Assembly (NCBI RefSeq): GCF_964355755.1
Contig: NC_092674.1
Span: forward strand, 23,836,001-23,896,000
Direction of reading: 5' to 3'
Source: Antedon mediterranea
Lineage: Eukaryota; Echinodermata; Crinoidea; Comatulida; Antedonidae
DNA length: 60,000 nucleotides
Below, one piece after another: positions 28,941 through 40,570 of this stretch. The notes under the pieces are model-generated. The model was not told the origin of the DNA, ran no database searches, and saw nothing but the letters and a program-made list of their open reading frames with translations. The position numbers and the translations under genes were made by a program. The first letter of the stretch is position 1. The number at the start of each line of letters is the position of its first letter.

Positions 28941-31622
28941 TTGTTTGTGAAATTAGTAACTGTTACAATGGTCTTTGAACCAGAAACATTTTTTGCCGAC
29001 CCTACCCAAGAGGTATTTAATAGTTTGAAAAAAGATGATTTGCTTAAACTAGCTATGCACCTAGGTCTAAAGGACGTTGAATCCTCTATGCGAAAGAATG
29101 ATATTAAGAGTCGTTTATTAACTTATTTGGTTGAGGAAGACATTTTTGATAGTAGTGTTATGTCTTCCCAAGTTGATTCAAGCATTGATGCTAAATTAAG
29201 AGAAATTGAATTACAAAATATGAAAGAAATTGAAATTCGAAGAATGGAATTGGAATTCGAAAGAGAGGAAAGATATTTTAAATTAAAATTACGCGAATTA
29301 GAGCTAGCTAGTGGGATTAGTCAACCTATTTCCAATCCAAAATTTGATGTAACTAAACATATTAGACTAGTGCCACCTTTTCAGGAGAAGGAAGTAGATA
29401 AATTCTTTTTACATTTCGAGAAAATTGCCGAAAATCTTAAATGGCCTAAAGAACACTGGACCTTGCTTTTACAAAGTGTACTAACTGGTAAAGCTAGAGA
29501 AATTTATACTGATTTATCAATTGAGCAAAGTTCATCATATGATGTAGTTAAAGAACTCATCTTAAAGGGGTATGAATTAGTCCCAGAGGCCTATAGGCAA
29601 CAATTCCGAAATAAACAACGGCAAACTAACCAAACACACCTTGAATTAGCACAAACCAAAGAACGGTTATTTGATCGTTGGTGTGCATCTAAGCAAACAA
29701 ATAAAGATTATGATAGGCTTAGACAACTAATTTTGATAGAAGAGTTTAAATCATGTATTACTCCTGATGTGAGGACTTATCTAGATGAGCAAAAAGCTGA
29801 GACCTTAAGTCAAGCTGCTCGACTGGCTGATGACTATGCCTTAACGCATAAACAAGCATTCATTCAAAAGCCCCAGTCACAGTCAGTCATGTCTTCTGGA
29901 AACAAAGTCCAGCCTAATACTAGTTCTCAAAGTGATACTACTTCTACTCCGCCTAAACCAACCTACACTCCTAACAAATCTGACCAACAATTTCCATCTC
30001 CAAGTACTATTTGCAATTATTGCAAAAAGCCAGGGCACATTATGTCCGAATGTTTTGCCTTAAAACGGAAGGAAGGAAAAACTAAACCTTCTGGGTTGGT
30101 CTTGGTTAAGAAACAGAAAAATGAAAATTTAAAAAATTTGGTATCGGACTCTGTTCTTGATGGGTACTCTCCTTTCATGTCCGATGGTTTTGTGTCCTTA
30201 ATTGGAGATGATCTAAACCTCAAGCCAGTTAGGATCCTTAGGGATACAGGTGCTTCTCAATCCTTGCTTTTAGAAGGTATTTTGCCTTTGTCTGATAGAT
30301 CCTCTACTTGGGAAGATGTCTTGTTGCAAGGGATTGAATTAGGGTATTTTAACGTACCATTGCACAATATTGTTATTAAGTCCGATTTTATAAACGGACC
30401 TGTAGTAGTTGGGGTTCTAAAGGAACTTCCATTTATGGGCGTCACCTTTGTTTTAGGGAATGATTTAGCTGGGGCTATGGTTAAAGTGGACGAAACCACC
30501 CCAGATCCTAGTATGTTCCCTGTGTGTGCTATTACGCATTCTATTAGCCAGCAAATTGATGAGGTTATTTTAGGGGATACATTCCTTGCCTCTGAGTTTA
30601 ATTCTCCCTCTGACGATACTTTGTTTACTGGCATTATGCCTCGTGTATCTTTGACTAAGGAGAAATTGATTGCTGAGCAGGTTGACGACTCTAATATTTA
30701 TAAAAATGTCATATCAGAAGATAACTTGACTTCTGCTATATGCACTATTTCTGAAGATAACTTGACTTCTGTTTTATGCGCAAATTCTGAAGATAACTTG
30801 ACTTCTGTTCTAAGCGCTACTGAACTAATTTCTATCACCCCTGCCACTAAGGTAGAGAGTGACTTAAACTTAAATGTCCAAAATAATAATGGTGGTAACT
30901 ATGATCTTAATGCTGAGAGTTGTTTGAGACTTCAACATTCTGAGGTCCTTGCTAATTTGGATGCTAAGTTTGTTCATTTAACAGATGCTGAAAGGACAGA
31001 ACTAACAAAATTGGTGCTCGGACATCACAGTTCATTTCCCGATGTACCTGTACAAATCAATAATGATGATGATGCTAAGCTGCTTAAAGAACATCCTTAT
31101 CATCTTAAAATAATACAGCAGAACTATCTAAAACAAGATATGTATATGCTCCAAACCGAACCAAGTTTTAGTCAGTGGAGTTCACCATGTGTGCTGGTTT
31201 TAAAGCCTGATGGTTCTTACCGATTATGTACAGACTTTCGAAAGGTGAATGTAGTTCCCAAGGCGGATTCATACCCATTAACACGCATTAATGATTGTCT
31301 TCACAAATTGGGCAAATTTGATCTACTCAAAGGATATTGGCAAGTTTCTCTCATCGAACGTGTGAAGGAGATATCAGCCTTTGTCACCAATGACGGACTC
31401 TACCAATACAAGCAAATGCCGTTGGGAATGCGGAATGCACCAGCCACGTTTCAACGCCTCCTGAATAGTGTGATTGCAGACGGACTCTACCAATACAAGC
31501 AAATGCCGTTGGGAATGCGGAATGCACCAGCCACGTTTCAACGCCTCCTGAATAGTGTGATTGCAGACATCAATGGCTGCGAGGGCTACATAGATGATGT
31601 TATTGTCTACAGTGATACTTAG
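28941..31622 (+). CDS. Gag-protease-partial RT polyprotein of the LTR element
   Basis: One frame of 893 codons. Residues about 17-75 resemble a SAP-like or leader segment with DDLLKLAMHLGL; 95-125 form a charged coiled coil. About 130-300 is a SCAN or retrotransposon gag-like region. A zinc knuckle CNYCKKPGHIMSEC (30012-30053, CX2CX4HX4C) follows. The protease active site is LRDTGAS (DTG at 30243-30251). The RT starts with FSQWSSPCVLVLKPDGSYRL and reaches YIDDVIVYSDT, the catalytic box, before a TAG. RNase H and integrase are deleted. A perfect 87-bp in-frame duplication lies inside the RT (31392-31478 and 31479-31565). Three SEDNLTS repeats lie between protease and RT. Confidence 0.85.
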   Translation: MFVKLVTVTMVFEPETFFADPTQEVFNSLKKDDLLKLAMHLGLKDVESSMRKNDIKSRLLTYLVEEDIFDSSVMSSQVDSSIDAKLREIELQNMKEIEIRRMELEFEREERYFKLKLRELELASGISQPISNPKFDVTKHIRLVPPFQEKEVDKFFLHFEKIAENLKWPKEHWTLLLQSVLTGKAREIYTDLSIEQSSSYDVVKELILKGYELVPEAYRQQFRNKQRQTNQTHLELAQTKERLFDRWCASKQTNKDYDRLRQLILIEEFKSCITPDVRTYLDEQKAETLSQAARLADDYALTHKQAFIQKPQSQSVMSSGNKVQPNTSSQSDTTSTPPKPTYTPNKSDQQFPSPSTICNYCKKPGHIMSECFALKRKEGKTKPSGLVLVKKQKNENLKNLVSDSVLDGYSPFMSDGFVSLIGDDLNLKPVRILRDTGASQSLLLEGILPLSDRSSTWEDVLLQGIELGYFNVPLHNIVIKSDFINGPVVVGVLKELPFMGVTFVLGNDLAGAMVKVDETTPDPSMFPVCAITHSISQQIDEVILGDTFLASEFNSPSDDTLFTGIMPRVSLTKEKLIAEQVDDSNIYKNVISEDNLTSAICTISEDNLTSVLCANSEDNLTSVLSATELISITPATKVESDLNLNVQNNNGGNYDLNAESCLRLQHSEVLANLDAKFVHLTDAERTELTKLVLGHHSSFPDVPVQINNDDDAKLLKEHPYHLKIIQQNYLKQDMYMLQTEPSFSQWSSPCVLVLKPDGSYRLCTDFRKVNVVPKADSYPLTRINDCLHKLGKFDLLKGYWQVSLIERVKEISAFVTNDGLYQYKQMPLGMRNAPATFQRLLNSVIADGLYQYKQMPLGMRNAPATFQRLLNSVIADINGCEGYIDDVIVYSDT

Positions 31623-31825
31623 CAAGATCATGTTGAGAACATTTTTCAAGGAACTTTACAAAATAAACAATTAACAAAATGTGAATTCAGCAGAGGAAAT
31701 GTGAACTTGATATTATAATGTTGTACACAAGTGTTTTTAAAGAATAAAATATTGTTCTGTGATTTTATATACAATTACTACATATTACTGTAATGTATTA
31801 AAAAGTTTGTATCCAAACTTTTTCT

Positions 31826-31838
31826 TTAAGGAGGGGTG
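31826..31838 (+). promoter_or_regulatory. Polypurine tract
   Basis: AAGGAGGGG immediately before the 3' LTR is the expected plus-strand primer site. Confidence 0.65.
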
Positions 31839-32518
31839 TGTTAGGAGATACATTTATACTATTATATTATTATTACTTTACCATAGTATTGTACTGTATA
31901 TATTATATTGGTTGTAGACTAGACCAAAGTTCAGTAACCAGGTTGTTAGTAATTGTACCTATGAGATTGCTCATAACTCAAGTTGTCAGAGACACTTGTT
32001 TGATATTCCATATAAGGAAATTGTTACAACAACTTCATACTAAGATGATGATGTCATTTGAATTTCATCTTAAAACCAATTTCATCATCTTTAAGTTATT
32101 TGATGAGATCATTATGATCACCCCACATATCCTGCATAAGAATATAAATAGTGGTACATTAACCATATTTAATCAGTCCTAATACGAATACTGACATAGC
32201 TAAACTAAATGCTGTTAAAGTCTATTGAAGTATCTAGAAGTCTGTTTGACTGTTTTGAACAACTGAAGTAAAGCTTTATATTAGCCTTGGGCTCAGCTAT
32301 ATTTGTAAGTCTTGAATTTCTTTATGTATTTTGATTGTGTGTTACCACCATCTTATACTTTGATAATTATTTTATATTATTAATTAATCTTTATCTTTAT
32401 AATCATTTTAATTGATTTTGTTATCTTTTGCTTTTCTGTTTGAAGAATAAAACGTAGATTAGAGTATAAAACTTATCCATTGTATTGCCTATCTTCTGTT
32501 TGTGCCTTGCATGTAACA
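31839..32518 (+). repeat. 3' LTR
   Basis: 680 bp, nearly identical to the 5' LTR, from TGTTAGGAGATACATTTATA to GCCTTGCATGTAACA. Confidence 0.92.
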
Positions 32519-32522
32519 CAGT

Positions 32523-34114
32523 AGCAAAGGTGTCTTTCCTAATGATTTTTCTTTCATAGAATTATCTGAAGAAAATGTTCTTAAAGCTTTGACACAATTA
32601 TCGACGAGTAAAGCTACCGGAATAGATACTTTACCAGCCAAATTCTTCAAAGATGGGGCTTCTGCAATTGCAAAACCATTAACACATATTATTAAGTTGT
32701 CCTTCACATCAGGTATTGTACCCAAAGAATGGAAAGTAGCGAGAGTCATACCAATTCACAAGAAGGGTAGTAAAACGGTGGTTGGTAACTATCGTCCGGC
32801 GTCTATACTCTCGGCTTTTTCTAAAGTTGTTGAAAGACTAGTACATGACCAATTGATGGAATACCTTAATACTAAATCACTTATCTATGATTTCCAATGT
32901 GGGTTCCGAGCAAATTTTTCGACAGATCTTTGTTTAATTCACCTAACTGACCATATTAAAAAGAATTGGGATAAAGGTAATTTAACTGGTATGATTGTCT
33001 TAGACCTACAAAAGGCTTTCGATACTGTAGACCATCAGATTTTACTAGGCAAAATGAGAGCATTAGGATTGTCCCAAACAGCAATAGTTTGGTTTAAATC
33101 ATATTTAATAGATAGATGGCAGGTAGTTGATAATTGTGGTACTCTTTCAACGTGGTAAAAAATAACATGTGGGGTCCCTCAGGGGTCAATATTGGGCCCA
33201 CTATTGTTCTTAATGTATGTGAATGATAGGGAATCTGCATTGAGTAGTAAACTGCTCCTTTATGCCGATGATTCTGCAATAGTTGTATCTGATAAAAGTG
33301 TCGCCAATATACAAAATATATTGTCAAAAGAATTAAAATCTATTAATTCTTGGTTATTAGATAATAGATTGTCATTGCATCTAGGCAAATTAAAACGTAT
33401 TCAATTCTATTTGGATCTAACCGTAAACTCAGAAATCAACAAGAATTAAAAGTTACATGTAATGATCATATAATCACAAACAAACCGACAGTAAGTTATC
33501 TAGGACCTGAACTCGATAACAATCTAACTGGAGATTATATAGGTAAATCAGTTATAAAGAAAGTAAACTCAAGGGTAAAATTCTTATATAGAAATAGAAA
33601 GTACTTAACTTTAAGAGATCTTAAGTTACTAGCAAATAGTTTGGTGTTATGCCTTTATGATTATGCTTGTAGCGTGTGGTACTCTGGATTAAAAAAAACA
33701 TTAAAAGTTAAATTGCAAACTGCACAAAATAAGACAGTCAGATGTATTCTTGGTCTGGAACCAAGGGATCACATTGGGGCTAATGAATTAAACAAACTGA
33801 ATTGGCTCCCACTAGATTTAAGAGTTAAACAGATAAAACTTTGTCACATGTATCGTATTATTAATGGATTAAGCCCTACGTTTATGAATGATGGTATTAG
33901 TAGAGCAAATGTAATTCACCAGTACAATACTAGATTTGCAACTCAATCAATTTATAGACCATATATAGGTAACCACTCCCAAACAACCTTTGTTAACACG
34001 GCAATAACGTCATGGAATCACCTGCCAAAATTGATACAGTGTTCAGAAACCATCAATCAATTCAAAAGAAATATCAGGAAACATCTCAAAGAGGTTATGC
34101 TTGAAAGATTATAA
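32523..34114 (+). pseudogene. LINE ORF2, 3' part: reverse transcriptase
   Basis: Resumes the frame interrupted at 28158. RT motifs are STSKATGIDTLPAKFFKDG, VPKEWKVARVIPIHKKG, NYRPASILSAFSKVVERL, LDLQKAFDTVDH, GVPQGSILGPLLFLMY and YADDSA. An in-frame TAA lies at about 33156, and a frameshift at about 33445. The tail (33641-34114) includes the C-terminal SWNHLPKLIQ and FKRNIRKHLK motif common in this group. Confidence 0.85.
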
Positions 34115-34323
34115 TTTATATTTATATTGTTACTACATGTGTTATTGTTTATTGTAAATGTTTATTCTTATGGTGTTTAAATAAGTTAGACCTTTGGTTA
34201 CTTTTTTGTGTTACCCTGAATTCATTCTTTGTTTTTATATGTTGTGTTTTTGTGAATTCGAATAAAGAAACTAAACTAAAACTAAACTAGATGGTACGCG
34301 AGCGAAGCGAGCGTACCATCTAG

Positions 34324-34560
34324 TTAACCAAATTAGTATCAAAATATATATATATATACTTATATATTTAGGCGTATCGGTATGTTTTTATTTATTACTG
34401 TAAGGTTATTACAAAAGTGTCAATAAAAATGATAAAAAACCTGTGTCTGACCATGATGAATCAACTTACCCCGTCGATGGGGTAAGTTGCAACTTGACAT
34501 GATGTTTTAATTAAAATTAATTATTGATACATTACCGAGTGATGATTCATTATTTGTATT
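34324..34560. other. Short spacer after Helitron 2
   Basis: AT-rich, with a TATATA run near 34346 and the small palindrome CCCCGTCGATGGGG at about 34470. No gene seen. Confidence 0.4.
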
Positions 34561-35045
34561 GGGCACATCGTGAATCTTCTAATTGTAACCCTGTGTTAGT
34601 ATTCTCGGATTGTTTTTTAGGGTGGGTTACAATACTATTAGAAGGTTAGGCTTACTATTAGAGAGTGGGTTTCTATTACTAATCTTAAATTAGGCACCTG
34701 AAAATAGTAACCCACTCCAACTATTCCGGTCAGCAACTCATAGCAAAATAATAAAACAGTACGAATAAACAAATTTGTTTGAACTCTGACTTTATTTTAT
34801 AAACTCAAAATCACTCAATCCTCCCCCAATCCCGATCAACATGCATTTCTCCTTATTTTCAAAATACGGCTGCATCATAAACGACCAGTGTTCATAATGT
34901 GACTCTGAATTTTAACACCATGGGTTACTATTAGAGTAGTAGGTTATTTTTATAGATTGACTTATAAGGTGGGTTACAATTAGAAATGGGGGGGGGGGGG
35001 GTTACTATTAGAGTGTTGGTTACTAATAGAAGATCCACGGTATGT
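34561..35045. mobile_element. MITE of about 485 bp
   Basis: Left end GGGCACATCGTGAATCTTCT and right end AGAAGATCCACGGTATGTGC are imperfect inverted repeats, with several GGGTTAC and TACTATTAGA words inside in both orientations. A G12 run lies near 34987. Non-coding. Confidence 0.55.
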
Positions 35046-37440
35046 GCAGTATACATTGATCTATGAGAGATGCACATATCATTCCCACCAGGTGCGCCGT
35101 TGGTGAAGATAATGCATCTTCTTTCTTTATTAGGCCCTAGTTGTATTTTTTTTTTTATAACAATTATATTGTAGACTCTTTATAATAAAAATATTTTTGG
35201 AGTGGACATGTATGTTATGGCCATCTGAATATCAATGAGTGTGCTTTTTAATTTAAAATTAAATTATAATAATAGACGGTACTCGTGATGTCATGGTCGA
35301 TGGATTTTACTACTGCCTATAGCCGGCCCCAAAGGTGAAATATTTATCAAAGCTCGAAATTAGCTGGTAAGTAACCAACCACCCTATATCCATTGAAAAC
35401 ATTACGCCAGTCCTATAATATAAAATGTTTACTTTACCTTTCTGCCCAATTGACGAAATGTAGTATTGAGAAGGCTGCCAGCAGGTATAAACATCTTGTA
35501 GCTTACTTATGAGTGACTTCGGCAGCAATGACCGGTAACCGAACTAGACTGTTTACTAAAACTATTGGGATGAGCCGATCACAATGTGGAATTTTACAAT
35601 TCACTGAACCATCCGATTTCTCAGGTGATGGTACTTTAAACAACTATAGTTATTGTAGTTGTAGGTTGACTACTTGATTCAAGAGATCATTCTTTTATAA
35701 ATGCTTACAATGCTGTAAGAAATTTGATTTTTTGGTATGTTTACACCAACCACCTTGCATTGCAAAACCATTGTAATTTTCCCAATTAATGAATGCGATG
35801 AATATGAATTTGAGTAAAAGTTTAAGACCGACGAATCTATTTCAGACTAGTAGGCGCGCCTAAAGTAGTGGTCGTATTGTCCTATCATGGCAGGAAGAAA
35901 ACTTCTAATTCTTGGGCACATTGATCTTTTAAACCATTTTAACAGTTTTTATTTTGACTAGCATCTCGCCCTGGTAAAATATTTGATCCGCGCAAATTCA
36001 ATGCGCATAGCAATAAGCAACACTTTCACTTCAGTCACTCAATAACATTTAAAAAGATAGAAAATACATACAAATTAAAATTAAATGGTACGATTTATTG
36101 ATTTGTTTAAAAAACAAGGCCATACATGGCTGCAGTCGCGTACTCAAATTTGAGTTAGTGTTTACCGACCGACCGACATAGTGAGCTGTAGAAAAAAATA
36201 CAAAAATGGGAATTTAGATTAACTACTTAAACCAACATCAAGTTACAACTAATACAAAAAGGACTATAATATAGTGCAGAAAAATATACATATAAAATAG
36301 ATTTTAAAAAATAATAATAAACAAAATAATAAAAATAATAATAAGATATTAATTAATAAATATAAATAACAAAATGAAATATACAAAATATACACCAATG
36401 TGGAATCCACAACAATGGAGAATAAATACTATTTTTTTTAAGGAGAAATTTTATATATTATTTTCTTTCAAATTAAACGAATTAAATCTCAAATCTACAT
36501 AACACAGATCACGAACAATAGACTCTTCGAGGCCCTTGGTATGAACCACTGACAATGCTGTAGTTACCAATAAGCTATTACAAGTGGCATCTGTTGTGAT
36601 AGTCTTTTGTTATTAGAATTTATTTCAGAACGGCCTTGGTAAAGTCAGTTTATCTGCTCTAATAATGGTAGCGATCTAGATTATTAGCATAGAGTAAAGT
36701 AACAGTTAAAAGGCATGTATTGTGATGTTTTAACAAAAGGCAAATCCTCCTTGCTGTGTGACCTGTGTTAAGTGTTCCAGTCCTGATGTGTTGTTTTACT
36801 GATTATAAATATGGTTGTGTGCTACTGGTGAAATTATGGTATAAGCAATTCATTAATGAAAAATACACATGTTTGATATTCTATTCAACATTGCTAATTT
36901 GTATTCATTTATGTATAAAACTAAAGTGTTTCTTTATATTATAAACTTGTATCATAATTTTAATTACTTAAATTACTTACTTAATTACTTACTTAAAAAT
37001 AATTATCATTTAGTATATGTATGAATTTCATTGGGGAAATTTAAAGTTAAATGTAAACTTATATCCAGTATTGGATCCTATAGTTTTAAAGTAATTTTAC
37101 TGAACAGCGTTAAATTGTATTAGGATTTCCCATGAAATACCGGTAGGCCTATATAATTATAAGTTTTGTTTTCATTGTTGCTCATTTAATGAATGGGAAC
37201 AAATGTTGAGTGCAATCCAGCTTATAGTTCCGTGCACTTTATTTTTATATCTCAATCAATGATCGATGTGGTTTAATTACTAATTTTTTCTTTAGTATTA
37301 ATATCATTGGTATATGATTATTGATTTAAATTTGTTAATATATTATATCTTTAAAAATATTATTTGGTTATTATAATCATCATTATTATCAATCGCATAT
37401 TATTTTATTATCAATATCAGTGTTTAGGAATAACGTTATA
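35046..37440. other. AT-rich intergenic DNA
   Basis: No gene recognised. Contains a short copy of the ACCGACCGACCGACATAGTG repeat near 36163 and a very A-rich stretch at 36240-36400. Confidence 0.5.
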
Positions 37441-37861
37441 CCAGGGAAGAGTGAAGTAACTCTTTAGCAAAATCAAAAATGTCTGGTATAGAGTATTCGT
37501 TGCTGGCTAATGGTTTTAGCTTCTCATCTAACCATTGTGCTAATTTAAAATTCTAAGTGCCAGTGGCTGAGAGTATTGGCCTAATAGATAGATTTTCTTT
37601 GTGCGTCTTGGGAAGACCATAAAGAGGGGCTAACCTCGAGCCTTGTGGTGTTAATGTAGATGCTACTTCCTTCGGTAGTATATTACGAACAATATTAGAT
37701 AGTTGCTTCTCCTTTTCTAAGAGAGGATGGAAATGCTTAATTGGTCTACCTCTAGACTTAGGTTGTGTCTTACTTACGGGTATAAACTTAGATGTGTTGT
37801 TTATAGACGATTTTCTAAGAAGTTGGTCATAATGATTATTATTTTGTATCAACATTTGTTG
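37440..37861 (-). pseudogene. Penelope-like element reverse transcriptase fragment
   Basis: The - strand frame (37855-37553) has LAPLYGLPKTHKENLSIRPI, the finger motif of Penelope-like RTs (YGLPKxHK). After a TAG at the GT-Y position, it continues NFKLAQWLDEKLKPL and IPDIFDFAKEL to about 37440. Both flanks of the RT are missing, so it is a relic. Confidence 0.75.
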
Positions 37862-38304
37862 GATTTCAGAAGAGACCCTCTTAAAATATAGATATATGAC
37901 AGAAAAAACTAACTGTGAAAATTACATAATATATAGCCTACAAATGTACACAAAATATAAATATCTTGCATTCTTTTTAATTGATGATTTATGTTATGAT
38001 TGCCAACTTTTCTACCCCTATTACGGAATGGTTTAACCCATGTTGAGTAGCGGCTGTTGATACAGTATGATATTATTTTCATCTTTAGGGAGTTAATCAT
38101 ATAACAGTAGGCCACATTCAATTAATTTTATTTGTATAACAGTTAACACATAATGATAACAGAGATCTCACATTGATTACATTTTGATTTTCCTTTGTTA
38201 TAATATTGTGTTTGTGAATATAATTATGTCTACTATTAGAAAACAGGACAATACATAATACAAGGCCAACAGCCATTAAGTCGCGTGCTACTACAATGCA
38301 TAGT

Positions 38305-38370
38305 GATACCGGACCGACAGACAGACCGACAGACAGACCGACCGACATAGTGAACTATAGTCGCGTCCAC
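38305..38370. repeat. CCGA/CAGA repeat followed by TCGCGTCCACGCGACTAAAA
   Basis: Tetranucleotide-type ACCGACAGACAG array ending in GACATAGTGAACTATAG and the palindrome-bearing tail. A near-identical unit recurs at 38915-39020, and a part near 36163. Confidence 0.8.
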
Positions 38371-38914
38371 GCGACTAAAAAGGCATAATTTTGACGAATT
38401 TTTGAACTTTTTCATCAAAAACGTGCGCAAATTATCCAATTCGACGTGCTCATATGATGTAATTTTAAGTCGAAATTGTTTAAAAGTTGGTAAAATTATT
38501 ATAAAAGGCTGCAAAAACATAAATCACGCGAAAAAAGTATGTATTTAACGCTACGTGCGCACCGCGCGCGTAAGGGAATTTTTGACATGCTCAAAAGAAA
38601 CGCGTAGAAAGTTGATTAAAAAATAATTTTGCGCATTTTAAAATTTTAAATGTGCGTGCGCGCGTAACATTGTGTAAAACACACATTTTTTTTCAACAGA
38701 AAGTTAGCGCCTGATATAAATTAAACTTTTGCAAAGTTTCAATTTAAAAAATGTTTTTGACCTATGTTAAATACAAGAAAATCGTTAAATCGCGCTTAAA
38801 TCACGTTGCGCAACTCTAACGTCATTCACAATAGGAGGTGCACAATTTCACGTAAATGCCCACATGTTGACATCAAAAAAGTTCAAAAAGTACAGAAAAG
38901 CGATAAACGCATAG

Positions 38915-39020
38915 TGATACCGGACCGACAGACGGACCGACAGACAGACCGACAGACCGACAGACAGACAGACAGACTGACCGACATAGTGAACTATAGA
39001 GTCGCGTCCACGCGACTAAA
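38915..39020. repeat. Second CCGA/CAGA repeat with the same tail
   Basis: GATACCGGACCGACAGACGG, a CAGA array and the TCGCGTCCACGCGACTAAAA tail. Together with 38305-38370 it brackets 0.5 kb rich in GCGC words, perhaps two nested copies of one element. Confidence 0.8.
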
Positions 39021-39465
39021 AATGTTGCCCTATACTCTGGCGTAATATCACCAGACAATTAATTGAATTCGTTTTAATATTGTTTGGAAGGATTCTATGC
39101 CTTAGATGCACACAACCAATTTATTTAAAAAGAAACTGGGATCCAGAAACTGAAACAAAAACTCATTGGTCTTTTAATTAAAACATTTCTTGGCAATTAT
39201 ATACTCTCTTTCATCTTGTATGCGGTAAGTGGTTCGTTCATTCTTATCTGTCTAATTTTGCATGATTGGCCCGCCATATTCAGCTGACGGATTATTTTGT
39301 TTTGACCATGGTTTCGCTACGCTTTGAAAAACGTATTATTTTACTCGAAATAGTGTATTTATAAGGTGATATACGCTGTTTAATAGCTTTAAATGAACAA
39401 CAACGTATAAACTAATGTTGTTGCACTAACGACTTTTGTACATTAAGGTTATTTTGTACCTCTGA

Positions 39466-39658
39466 GGGCAGGCCTAGGCCTAGAGTTCCCAGCCATTCAT
39501 TACGAAACAAGCTAGCAGGAAAGATCGTGTGGGAACCCCACACTGCGAGATACAGAGAGAGTTGATTGTTGTGTGGCATGGAGGATTCCATGATCCGTGA
39601 CAGCCTTTTGTAGTATGTCTACGTTGAATGTTTACCTATTAGACAGGCTCACACAAAA
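39466..39658 (+). other. SNX25: Candidate 5' UTR exon of the SNX25-like gene
   Basis: A less AT-rich stretch ending in a strong donor (AAAA then GTAAGT at 39659), 640 bp before the acceptor TATTTTTAG of the first coding exon. It carries only short upstream ATG frames. Support is positional only. Confidence 0.3.
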
Positions 39659-40330
39659 GTAAGTTATTATTAAATCTATTGCCACGTCATATATGAGTTT
39701 AAATCTGCAATTTTTCGGGACTCCTGCTGTCATTTCTTTGGATCACTTTTTGAAATGTGTTTACTTTTACTTTAGTTAGGGCTGGCTGGCTTTCATCCAG
39801 GTTCTTGCTAGCTAGGGGTCCCAGAGGCTATATTATAGGTTTTTCGTTTCAGAAAACTTAAAAGTTGGTTTATTTTGTATTTTTGTCTTCAGCTTCTCAG
39901 TACAGTTACATGATAAAACAAACATACTAAAACATTTTAATCTTTAAATTTAACCCCCTACAAAAACCAAATAATAATGCAATTTAAAACTGTATTTTAC
40001 CAATGAATATAAGCCATCCCATTTCATTTGGAAGACCAAGTTAAAGGTTTAGGAAACTACATCATAACGTTCACATATAAGCATCCAGCGTTGACTTTTC
40101 ATCAACAAATTTGAATTGCAAAGCAAACAATCTTCAGAATATTAATTTAATTTAAATATTTCTTGAAAAATCAAAGATCTTTTTTGACCATGAAACAGTA
40201 CTGTACTGTAGATAATGGAAAAGCATGTAAAGATTTTAATCTATTCATTTATCTATTGTGCTTTAGTTCATGTAATATTTATTTAAACTCTCTATTTTTA
40301 GGTAATTCTAAAAAAAAATTAGAAACAAAA

Positions 40331-40570
40331 ATGGAAGCCTTAAAACAACTTCTCAATGTGTACACATGTGGTGCAGCAATGGCTGTGTTAGCCATCCTCT
40401 ACCAAGTGGGATTTCTGGTAATTACGTTGAAAATAATCATCTATATTGTCGTACTTTTTACTGGGCTCATCGTTGGTTTTTCTCTTGTTGCATCTTCTGG
40501 AAGACAAAGACGACCATCAGCTGTCGAAAGTTTGCCATCCCCTACTCACGATCTCATCTTAAAAATGATG
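40331..40570 (+). CDS. SNX25: SNX25 exon 1 (coding): membrane anchor
   Basis: 80 codons from MEALKQLLNVY. Residues about 13-54 are hydrophobic (AAMAVLAILYQVGFLV, then IIIYIVVLFTGLIVGFSLV), one or two membrane helices. The ATG at 40331 follows the acceptor TATTTTTAG (40293-40301); the donor after ATGATG is GTAAGT. Confidence 0.78.

Larger units (their letters stand above)
28159..32518 (+). mobile_element. Gypsy-like LTR retrotransposon inside the LINE
   Basis: Two 680-bp LTRs (28159-28838 and 31839-32518), TG...CA termini, and CAGT flanking both sides (28155-28158 and 32519-32522) as a 4-bp target duplication. The LTRs differ at one position that I could see (T at 28616, G at 32296), so insertion was recent. 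RNase H and integrase are missing, so it is non-autonomous. Confidence 0.92.
26045..34286 (+). mobile_element. CR1-like non-LTR retrotransposon, decayed and split by an LTR element
   Basis: In order: a 2A-type peptide (26458-26613), a PHD finger, an apurinic-type endonuclease (26935-27600), a linker, and an RT after the LTR element (32589-33450), then a C-terminal domain to 34114. The 3' end has GAATAAAG and ACTAAACTAAAACTAAA. Net length is about 3.9 kb without the LTR element. At least five frameshifts or stops break it. The domain set (PHD, endonuclease, RT) is that of the CR1 and Jockey group. Confidence 0.85.
24907..34323 (+). mobile_element. Non-autonomous Helitron 2, head to tail with Helitron 1, carrying a LINE
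   Basis: Begins TCTATAAATAAATTTACG directly after the CTAG of Helitron 1. Its end, the GGTACGCGAGCGAAGCGAGC hairpin and CTAG, lies at 34287-34323, followed by T. The body from 26045 to 34286 is a LINE insertion that replaced a short stretch, present in the other copies, just before the terminal hairpin. Net Helitron length is about 1.2 kb. Confidence 0.8.
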
